64,000 bases of DNA from the NCBI GenBank assembly GCA_020152595.1, contig JAIGNY010000176.1, forward strand, positions 577,001 through 641,000. The letters run 5' to 3'. Every line of letters begins with the position of its first letter. Position 1 is the first letter of the stretch. The stretch comes from Chiridota heheva. Lineage: Eukaryota; Echinodermata; Holothuroidea; Apodida; Chiridotidae. This document shows, in pieces, positions 11,901 to 23,900 of the stretch. The notes beneath the pieces were generated by a model. The model made no database searches. It saw nothing but the letters and a program-made list of their open reading frames with translations, and was not told where the DNA came from. The position numbers and the translations under genes are program-made.

Positions 11901-14900
11901 ATAGCAAATTGTTGTTGTTGTTCTTCTTTTAATTAAGTGCAGCTTCAAATACTCAAGACAAACGCACTGCCTATGAGTGAACATGGATATTTTTGACCGA
12001 AGTGGATGTAGTGGATGAACACCAGGTTTTCACCCTGCACTTTTCGAGAAGTGGTCAGAAAACCAGGCAGGGGGTGGGAACCCTGCAGTCGGGACCGCTA
12101 TTTAAAGTCCTCATTCGATGGACGGTGAGCACCACTTTTTACAAAAGTCGAGAGGGGTAGAAGGTGTGATTGATGCAGAATTGCCAAAAGCTTGATGTCA
12201 GCATAGTTTTCTGCATATCTGTGGAAATATCACAGGTTTAATGGCCATTGGACTTGAACCGGGGACCTCCTACATTGTATGCTCAACTCAAATCATATTA
12301 AACACCACCCACTATGCATATTAATGAAATTCAACGTTTTTACATCATGAACATGTACACACTAGCTAACATCATAACTGTACCAAATATGAAACAAAAC
12401 AAATATGCGGTCGTTAAAATAAGAGCATTTCAAGATTTTTACATTAAGCCCCGCCTACTCATTAATATGCATGACATCACCACCAAAAACAATACGGCAC
12501 ACATCTACAGACTATGGGCTGTATGTATACCACATATGACATTAATCCACTGTACCGATCTTGAGATGTTTACAAGATGGCCGTCACATACACACCTACC
12601 CATACACATGCATACACCCACACCCACACACGCCATCATTGACCTATCTCGGACCACCTCTCTGACTTAGTTCCAGCCACTCCATCCCATCATTTCGCTC
12701 TCCTTTAATCATCCGTCTCCAGGTTGTTTTTGGTCTTCCTCGCTTTCTTCTTTCCTCTGGGATCCAAGTTAGAGCCACTCTGGTGTAATGTGTGTCATCT
12801 CTGCACAGTACATTAGCCTTCTTTTTTTCTATGTTCTTTCAAATATTGTTTCAATTGTAGGTTCCAGTTCTGTTTTTCTGTATATTTTGTCATTTGTAAT
12901 AATGGTCGGCCATCTGACTTTCAAAAATTTTCTTAGGCAGTTGCATTGAAATCTATCTACTTTTTTTGTGTCGCCTTCAGTCATCTTCCATGTACTGGGT
13001 CCATACAGAAGAACTGCACTACATTTGTTTGTAAGATTCTAAGCTTTGTCTTCAAGCTGTAGCTACCTGATTTCCAAATTTTGTTGAGGCTGACAAAAGC
13101 ATTGTCTTTGTACTGTTAGCAGTGTTATGTCATCTACATAGTCTAGGTCTTGCAGTAGTGTGTTGAAGTTCCATCTTATACCAGTTCTGTGCCCTTGTAT
13201 TGTTTGTCTCAGTACCCAATCAAGCACAGTGATGGACAGGAAGCCTGACATCACACATCCTTGTTTAATGCCCGCTGAACCATCAAACCATTCTGATATG
13301 CCACCTTCATACATAACTGCATATTTGCTTCCGCTGTCTGTTGTAATATATGAATGATCTTTTGTGGTACACCACAATGGCTTAATATCTTCCACATCTT
13401 TATACCATTACTATTTATAGTTGCCTTGATATGTTACAAATTATCAAATCTTCACTATTATCATTTCTGTCTAAAACACCTACGCAGACTCCATCCTCAT
13501 TTCTTTGTTACAATACACAACTATTTTTTAACATTTTTTTTATGATGGTAAAGATAAAAGCTTAAAACGCCTTTTATATTTCTAACTTTTAAAGATGGTA
13601 GTTAATTCAGGATTCAATGGCGGTTTTGTCTAAATACGAGGTGCAGTGGCTCAGTGGTTAAGGAGTCATGCTCGTATTCGAAAGGTACCGGGTTTGATTC
13701 CCGTTGCAAGCGCTGCACTGTTTCCTTGAGCAAGACACTTTACTCTACTTGCTTCAGTCCACTCAACTGTAAAATGAGTACCAGCATTGCTCGGGAGTTA
13801 ATCTGTTATGGACTGGCGTTCCATCCAGGGGGAGTAATGTACTGTTAACTGCTTGCGACATGGAAACTGGAAATAAGCACAGGTCCTATGAGCCTATGGC
13901 TCAGATGGATTTAACTTTAAACTTTGTCTAAAAAGAATTTCCACTATCAGAGCAGTGCAAAAATCAAAATGAACTGAAACTCACTGTGATAAAACTTCCT
14001 TTTCTGCATTTTGCGTCTGGAATGTCATCACCTTGTAGAATAGAATTATGGACGTAAGGGTCAAAAGAAAACACCTGTGGAAACAAGCAAAAATGTACTA
14101 ACTTACAATTCAGCACAAACATCATTCCATAGAGGGAGATTTTCATAACTTAATCATAATAAGAGTTTGAGATTGCATAAAAATATATATCCATCTGCCA
14201 AAGCTGATCAGATATAGTAATTTATCCAAGGCTGGGACAAACACCTGTCCCCCCCCCTCTTTCTCCTCCATCAAGTCACAATTTCCATACTTCTTTGCAA
14301 ATTGCACAACATCGAAAAGGGAAGGTGGAAAAGAGGGGTAAAATGTTGCCGAAATTTATATTGACCATGATTAAAGTTATCAAACCCAGAATCTTTTGAC
14401 CTAATTGAAGTTATCAAACCCAGTATCTTTTGACCAAGATTGAAGTTATTAAACCCAGTATCTTTTGACCAAGATTGAAGTTAACAAACCCAGTATCTCT
14501 TGACCATGATTGAAGTTAACAAACCCAGTATATTTTGACCATGATTGAAGTTGACAAACCCAGTACCTTTTGACCATGATTGAAGTTAACAAACCCAGTA
14601 ACTTTTGACCATGATTGAAGTTATCAAACCCAGTATCTTTTGACCATGATTGAAGTTATCAAATCCAGTACCTTATGACCAGGATTTAAGTTATCACACC
14701 CAGCACTTTTTGACCAGGATTAAAGTTATTAAACCCAGTACTTTTTGACCATTTAATTGATCAAACCCAGTACCTTTTGACCATTGAAGTTATCAAACCC
14801 AGCACTTTTTGACCAGGATTGAAGTTACAAACCCAGTACCTTTTGACCATTGAATTGATCAAACCCAGTACCTTTTGACCATTGAATTGATCAAACCCAG

Positions 14901-17900
14901 TACCTTTTGACCATTGAATTGATCAAACCCAGTACCTTTTGACCATTGAATTGATCAAACCCAGTACCTTTTGACCATTGAAGTTATCAAACCCAGCACT
15001 TTTTGACCAGGATTGAAGTTACAAACCCAGTACCTTTTGACCATTGAATTGATCAAACCCAGTACCTTTTGACCATTGAATTGATCAAACCCAGTACCTT
15101 TTGACCATTGAAGTTATCAAACCCAGCACTTTTTTACCAGGATTGAAGTTATTAAACCACAACATTAAAACATATGTACAAACCATGATTCATCTGTGTA
15201 CAAGACATGGCATAAATCCAATATACCATTTATGAGATACAGTATGGTGTTTACATCATTTGGCACTTTTACATTAAGCCATGCCCACCATGCATACTAA
15301 TGACATCTGTTGATAATATAAGCATGTACACAATAAGCATCAATATTATCATGCCCAATATATGACACAAAACAGACATACAGTTGTTCATTTATCACTT
15401 CAAAATTTTCACTTTAAGCCCCGCCCACTTATTAATTTGCATGAAATCACCACCACAAACATTAGAGCACATCTGCAGACCATGAGCTATCTGTGTACCA
15501 CACATCATGTGAATCCAGTTCATAGTTTTTAAGATATCATGTTTACTTGTGCTTTTTGTTTACAAAATCATATTAAGCTCGCCCACTATGCATATTAATG
15601 AAAGTCAATGTTTTTATACAATGAACACATACTTACTAGTTAGCTAACATCTTTACTAAAACAAATATAAAACAAAATAGAAATGTGATTGTCACAGTCA
15701 AAATAAGAGCATTTCAAGATTTTCATATCCTGCCCTGCCTCATTAATATGCATGATATCTCCACTACAAACAATAGGGCACATCTACAGACCATGGGCTA
15801 TCTGAGTACCACATAATACATTAATCCAGTTTACCATTCTTGAAATACCGTGTTTACAAGCTCTTTTTGGCAAAATCGTATTAAGCCCCGCCCACTATGC
15901 ACATTAATGAAATTCAATGTTTTTACATCATGAACATGTACACACCAGCTAACATCATAACTAAACCAAATATGAAACAAAACAGACATGTGGTTGTTAA
16001 AATATATGAACATTTCAAGATTTTGACAATAAGCACATACATGCATGCATGCATACACATACACACATACATACATACATACATACACCCATAGACATGC
16101 CATCATGATCGCATAAGTTCCTGATGCTTTTGTATCGAAACCAATTAGCTTAACTCTAAATAATCTCAACTTAACTGACCATGACCTCTGAATCAATAAA
16201 CATATTAAACAAAATAATAGTTGAAAGGAAACCAAACCATCTGCATCCTACACTTTTGCCATTCTAATGACAATCTGTACCACTTTGTTTAGACATCTAT
16301 GGACATGTAACAAATCAATTCCTATATTCATAGAAAGGGTATTCAAATCTCAGCAGATCAGTTTGCTTGTTTGTTTGTTTGAAAAAGCACTTTTAGTTTT
16401 TGAATTATCAGTGGTTGGTGAAAGTTTGAATAGTTATTAACCCTTGAGAGTCCCAGGGGTTAAAAACGTAACAGCAATTTTCTAAAAAAAAATTTCTCTT
16501 TCCAAAAATTGATTTTCATAACTATCCTTTCGTTTTGTATCACTACAAGTTTGGTCTATATGAATATTAAGACAATAAACTTTTCAATAAAAAGTCAAAA
16601 AAAGAAAATATTGACATAAATATGCAAATCTTAGGCAAAATTAGGCCAATAATTTTGAGCTTATATTTTTGTTCTCTCTTGTGAATAATGAAAAGGCAGG
16701 GTTTTTTTTACATATTTAAATTATTTGTAAAATTTTCTTTCCAATAATACCAGTCTAATTTTTTTCTTTCTTTAAAGCAAAATATGTAAAAACAATTTTA
16801 AAAAAATATATATATTAATAATCAAAACAATGAAGAAAAAAATAAATTAATAATCATAACTGTAATTACTCGCGAAAAGCAAAAGCCACGGCCGGGATTT
16901 GAAGCCGAGGCGTGCATGTTGCCAGCTCGCATACTATCCACCACACCAGACTGCGTATGTTTCAGTACATGGGTTTTACACTTAAATATCGGCATAAAGA
17001 AAGAAGGGGTAGTGGCTCTCTTTGCTTTCAATTGAAAGTATGCATGCTGAAAATGTTCTTCTAAAAAGTTTGCAAGACATTTTTTCCAGATCATGGAGCA
17101 AGTACCATGTTCAGAACAAATAACTGAATCGCTTAGACTGCACACAGTTGATTAAACTCCTTAATGACTTAATGACTGTTTATTCATCATGCACAAAGCA
17201 CTTGAACCCATAATTACTTTTTGGTGTCAGTTACAGTTCATCATTGATCTAGTCTCAGTGGAGCTATTAACTGTTAATGATTAACTTTGTGGTCTCACAA
17301 GGTCAGGATGTTTGTAAATTTGATATCTCTCTAAAAACAATGGTTCTTTTAAAAGGTTAGATACTGTGTTAGAAACATAAAGGCTACTGGAATTTCAGGA
17401 ATAAATAGTTTATGCTGGGAATTGTATAGTAGCAAAGAAAGTTCTCTGCATGTTAAGAAAAGGTTGTATTGCAAAGTTTCTTTTATTTTTACATATACTG
17501 AAAATAGAAAATAGCGATAGAAAAGGAATGAGTTTTGAAAGACCAATACAAATGATTAAATATTTATTGCTCTGAAACCATTAATCAATTGATAATTAAT
17601 GGCAATCAAATTTTCTTTTGTTTCTAGTTCTTATAACAGATTTTATCAAAATATCGATGACAGATTAAGATATTTCTTTTCATTTAATACTATCCCTTGA
17701 AATTTGTCATGCTATAATTATTGTTCTCGTAATTCTAAAAGCAATGATTTTATGACTTTTTTTTTTTTAATTCTTCATGTGTTCTTTTTCATGATCAATA
17801 TCCAATTGTATTCAATCTAAAGTATTTTCTTCTTAGAAATTTAACATGTTAGACAGTGGTGTCACTAAAGGCTCATATAGCGAGAGTTAATTACCCAAGC

Positions 17901-20900
17901 TAGGGCCTACTCCAGAGTTTAGTCTGAAAATGTCCTCCCCATGTCAGAAAAGAAATATTTCGGTCTAAATTAGTTTTTGCCACCCCTTCCCCCACACCCA
18001 CCCATCAAATTTTTTAGAATTACCCAATTTCTTACTTTTTCCACAAACTAATCAACTTTTTCCTCCAAATCTTTAAATTCTTGCTCAATAAATCCGAGAA
18101 AAAAAGGGTTTCCTCAAAATATCTGACCTGTTCCTCAAAATGTCTGCAGGATTTTTCAAAATATCTGACTTATCTTCAAAATCTCTGAATTTTTTGCACA
18201 ATATATAATCTGACTTTTACTTTAAAATTTCCAAGGTTTTTCTTCAAAATATCTGGCTTTTCTGAGTCCCGGTGGCAGAAACTTTTTCTTATTCCCTATA
18301 TAGTCAAAGTTTGTCCTGGTATTGTGCAATCCTGACAGCATAAGGATTCCTGTTTCCAGGCCAGTAGGGAAGGAGTATGACAAGATGACATACCCCACTT
18401 CTTGTGAGCCCATCTCTTCAAATTTGTACAAAATCGGTACAAATTTGTATTCAGAAATTTATGTTTCTGGTCTGTTTCTAATATTAATTTTAACACCAGC
18501 CAAATGGATTTAGATATTTATATAATTTACAGTCAAATTTCATTTTAGTGTTATTATTAGCAGTGGCAAAATTCTACCTCTAAATAGGGGATGGATTTAG
18601 TTGCGTTCCAAAATTCTAAAGGGGATTCCAACTGAAAATATCAACCACAGAAATGAACACATTGCTTTGAGCAGTCATCTGGATTCTGTTCCTAATTATA
18701 TAAACAATCATTATCATTTTTGGGCCAGTGTGGGACCATCAAAATCATGGAATCTTCAGCGTTTCTAGTGCTACACCCTTAGACCCCTAACCATGCAAGG
18801 CTGTCGGCTGTAAGTTGTTTTTGTTATTTTCATCAAAAAGTTTTCCATTGCCATTGCGGGCCATCAAAAACAGTAAAATTTCAAACATTCGCCCTGGGTT
18901 CCCACCAGGGCTTTTCCTCTTGACCCCACTAAAGCCCCTTAAGAAGGCCCTTAAATCACATTCACATGCCCTAGTTGTCCCCCACCCCCACCCGGACCAT
19001 AAAAAAAGGTCAGCCCCTAATATTTCAGAAACCTCCCCATATATAATTCATTTTATATCAGGAAATTTTGAGCCCCCTCCCTTGTTTCCATCCATGCGTA
19101 CATATTCCCGAAAAGTTTTCACAAAACAGTACAATAGTTTACAACAGTTAATAAGTCTCATAATATACATGTGTCCTTTAACTTCATAAATCAGTTTCCA
19201 ATTATGGGCATGTCCCTCCCCGAGGCCCTACTGCACTTTCTACTTAAGTACTTTTACATAGCGAAAAAATAGTGCTTAAATTCCAAAAAATGCACCCCCC
19301 CCCCCCCCACCCTCACTAAAGGAAACTTTTCCAGTTCAAAAAGAAGATACCACAAAATTTTCTTCTTAATTTCTCATTTGTAAACAACTGATGTAACAAA
19401 TTCTAGGTCAATTTTGGCAAGTATAAAGTTAGTTATCACTTTATCCATGAATAAACGAACTGACGATGCAAAAAAAAGGAAAAACTAGTGCCATTGACCT
19501 AAGAATATTCATAGAGTTTGTAGATACCAAATACCAAAATGTATCCTCACATGTTGTCATGTGTAGAAGGGTAGTCCACATATTCCTTATGGACAATCAA
19601 CAGTCAAGACCCTCAAATAAAAGTGTAATCATATTTAGAAAACTTACGATAAATGAGAAAAACACACACACACACAAAATCAATTGGCAACTGAGGCCTG
19701 AGCTGTTGCCACACTATTTCAATGCAAAAATCAGCCTAACAAGTAGAATACAATTTTCCCAGAATCAGAAGAAGTTCTAACAACAACAAAAAAACCTTGA
19801 TTAATTAAGCAAAAAAATACTAAGATCCTTTTCTAAACTTAACTTAATAATTCCTATGATGGTCAAAATTGGTTGAAATTTAAGCCCACATGTCTGTTCA
19901 CTCATCCGTAATTATAAACTAGGCTGATGCAGGGCAGTCACTGCACTGGCGTCACAATGCAATGTAAACAAACTGAAATGGTACATACATAACTACAGAG
20001 ATGTGCACACATGGACAGTAACTTAAACATAAGATTTATTTTCGTCTGCATTCATAGCATAGGCATATTGGGTGTCTAAGTTTTGTAGAGCTTTTTGTGT
20101 TTAAGTAAACATGAGGCTGCCCTTAACTTGATGTCCGGTTGGATTTTTTGCAAACTTTTTAATGTAAAAGTCACAGCATGGTGATGTAGGCTTCGTCACA
20201 ATATTATTGGCATGCTAGGTGTACTGCGATCCAGAGTTACAATTTTTTTTCTCTCTCAAATTTGTCTCAAAAAGGCGAAAAGTCATCAAATTTTGCACAC
20301 CTTTTGCCAAAAAAATAAATGAATAATTTTTTTTTTTTTAAATTGGTGATAAGGGCAGACAAAATTCAACCAGAATTGGACACTGAGATATTTTGGACAG
20401 TTGTTCACAGCTTTTCAAGCAAAAGCTAGGTCTGGAAGTATGGCAAGTAAGCTTTTGAAAAATTGATACCAGCAGTGAAATCAGCTAAATAAGCAATTCA
20501 TCTGTTGCCTATACATGTGCATATAGCTATAAAGACATGAATTGATACCAGCAGTGAAATCAGCTAAATAAGCAATTCATCTGTTGCCTCTACATGTGCA
20601 TATAGCTGTAAAGACATGAATTGACACCAGCAGTGAAATCAGCTAAATAAGCAATTCATCTGTTGCCTATACATGTGCATATAGCTGTAAAGACATGAAT
20701 TGATACCAGCAGTGAAATTGCAATTCATCTGTTGCCTCTACATGTGCATATAGCTATAAAGACATGAATTGATACCAGTGAAATCAGCTAAATAAGCAAT
20801 TCATCTGTTGCCTCTACATATAGCTGTAAAGACATGAATTGACACCAGCAGTGAAATCAGCTAAATGAGCAAATCTGTTGCCTCTACATGTGCATATAGC

Positions 20901-23900
20901 TGAATTGACACCAGCAGTGAAATCAGCTAAATGAGCAATTCATCTGTTGCCTCTAATTCAGCTTTCATGAATTGATATTGAAATCCTAAGCAATTCATAC
21001 ATGTGCATATAGCTATAAAGACATGAATTGATACCAGCAGTGAAATCAGCTAAATAAGCAATTCATCTGTTGCCTATACATGTGCATATAGCTGTAAAGA
21101 CATGAATTGACACCAGCAGTGAAATCAGCTAAATGAGCAATTCATCTGTTGCCTCTACATGTGCATATAGCTTTAAAGACATGAATTGATATCAGCAGTG
21201 AAATCAAGTAAATGAGCAATTCATCTGTTGCCTCTACATGTGCATATAGCTTTAAAGACATGAATTGATATCAGCAGTGAAATCAACTAAATGAGCAATT
21301 CATCTGTTGCCTTTACATGTGCAAATAGATTTAAAGATATATGAACTGATATGTTACCCACTGAAGGTAAAGATACTAATCCAAATCTTACTAACTCCAT
21401 GTAGCTTCATGTTAAAAGTTAAATCATGTAACTACATGTAACTTCAAAAAATTGTTACTTATTTATGGTATTGAGAGGTGCAGTAGTTCAGTGGTTAAGG
21501 AGTCATGCTCATATATAAAAGGAACAAAGTTAGACTACTGTCGCAAGCGTTGCATTATGTCTGTGAGCAAGATACTTCACTCTACTTGCTTCAGTCCACT
21601 CACTTGTAAAATAAGTACCAGCACTGCTGGAAAGTTGACCTGCGATGGACTGGCATCCTGTCCAAACAGAGTCATGTGCTCTCATCCTCTTTACACCAAG
21701 GAAACAGGGGATAAGCACCAGTCTGATGGGCCTTCATGGGAAGTTAATGTTATCCACTAATGCAAAGCTAACCTTGAGGAGTAAAGGCAGTAAAATGTTA
21801 TGCATGGAAGAAAAGCTTACTTACATGAAAGCACTGGCAGCAAGAAATGGTTGGCTGATACTGAAACTAACACTCTGTGTGATGCACCTCCTGATGGATT
21901 TGAAAATACTCATCGCAAGAACAGCTGGTGAGAGAAATCATCAAACATCATCCTAACGTCATTTACCATAGAAAGATTTACATTCAATAGAGGGGGCAAT
22001 GTCATAGCTACTTAAAGGCCAGAAGATCATAATATGATACCATTCAACATTTCTGATTGGCCAAATTGTTTACACAATCTCTGACAATACACAGACAAGC
22101 CATTTAATAACTGCCGTGGAAGTGACGCTACTAGTATCATTGGATTTAATGGTGAGAGTCAAGCAATTTCCTTGAGACAATATTCCCTCTATAAAGGTCT
22201 AAGGATATCTAGAGCATAACAAACATATGGATAAATGTTTAATTTTGGGAAGAACAATCTTGAATGTTGGAAATGGCTCTGTTCTGCATTATGGGCTATG
22301 AGCATTGGAAAACATACAAACGAGTTCTATTGTTATCAATTACAGAAAGTGTCTGATAACTATTACAATGAAAATAAGCTTTGTTCATAAACATCTTAAC
22401 AAAATCTTATTATCCATAATCCACTGTACTTAAAGGAGCTGCTGACGGCCGAAAACTGAAGGGGTATTTAAGTCGAGTCTCATAATAAATTAAATTCCTT
22501 TCTTGCAGCAAGCATTACAGAATATCTTAGACATTACTAAATCCCGACCAGATTACTCAAAATTTGTACGTTTTCCTACAAACTTTTTTGGAATTTGTTC
22601 GTTTGTGCCCAATGGGTAAACATTTTTAATCATGTAATGCGACTTCTATTGGTTAAAATTGGCAAAAACTAACGGTGTCACTTTTCAGCCGCCAGCTCCC
22701 CTTTAGGAAAATTGTGCATTGTGATAAGACAAATAAATGAAATGCTACCTAACAATGCATCTAAACCACAGCTTAGTGGTATATCATACACAATTATAAA
22801 GAATATACATATTCAGCAAAAAATAACATGCATTCACACAAGCAGCATGCAAAAGCCATGGAGCAAATGGAATTTGGTTTGGCCCATGTGATGAATCTGA
22901 ACCCACTAGTGCCTTCACGATATGTCGATTATCGCTATATCATGATATTACTTTTTCCATAATATCAAATCCAAGCGATTTTCGAAAGTTATTAATCATA
23001 ATATCTACATTGTGATTTGGTGATGAATCGTGATATTTTTGTCCACAATACTCGTTATCTGATTTACCCATACCATGACAGCCCTAGAACCCACTTATTT
23101 AATGATTGACCCCACCCGTTTCATAAATTTATGCCTACTCATCTGATGAATTTTGAAATACTGATTTCATTAATATAATACCTTTGAATTCACACACAAG
23201 ATAAATTTGACCAACTCAATTTTCATGAAAATGGAAACAGTGCCCCTTGCCCAAAATTTTACCCTTTTGTAATTTTTTCTTGCATAAGCTTTGACCAAAC
23301 TTTTGAAAACAAACATTGAGACATCAACTTTTCTGACATTATACCTGTCATATATTATTAGTGAGATGCTTTGCCTAATCTGGTGGATTAATTAGTATTC
23401 CTACAAATTGTACACTACACATCAAACCAGTCAAAATTAAAATCAAGGAAGATGATGGAAATGACATTACTGTAATAAAAACACAACAAATGCTCCAACA
23501 ACGGCAGAAATTATAGCCAACAATTCATGCTTGCCTACCTTGCAGTAATGTATGCATATGGACAAAAGTAATTTGGCTTAGATTTTGTTTCCTCCTAGAA
23601 CGATCGTTCTGATTGGATGAACAATGTAGAGTGCCCACTGCGAATGGTACAAGAAAGAGAACAATATTGATGTATTAAGAATGCAAGAGAGAAGCAACTG
23701 AGAACTATAGACACCGTTTTATATTGGTTGAAAGGGTATTCAAACCTGAGTAAGTCAGTTTTTGAATGGAAAAAAAAAACACTTGGTAATTTGAGTTATG
23801 GCTGATCAATGTTTGATCACTTATTAAGTCGTACAAAATTTGTGATGTATGACTGGGAAGACAGCTTAAAAAATGTTTGCAATTCTTTGAAGCTTCTTTT

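Noticed and set aside
13985..14074. Alternative reading of exon 10 (VFSFDPYVHNS...)
   Set aside because: It forces a stop 13 codons into exon 11 and loses the anchor and coiled coil.
19642..19707. Hydrophobic minus-strand frame before a GTAAGT donor as an extra GRAM exon
   Set aside because: Hydrophobicity comes from a CA microsatellite, and its phase leads exon 11 to an early stop. The GC-donor model needs no extra exon.
21830..21895. Minus-strand exon candidate with a strong gtaagtaag donor
   Set aside because: Its phase does not fit between exons 9 and 10, and the opposite strand reads more like protein.
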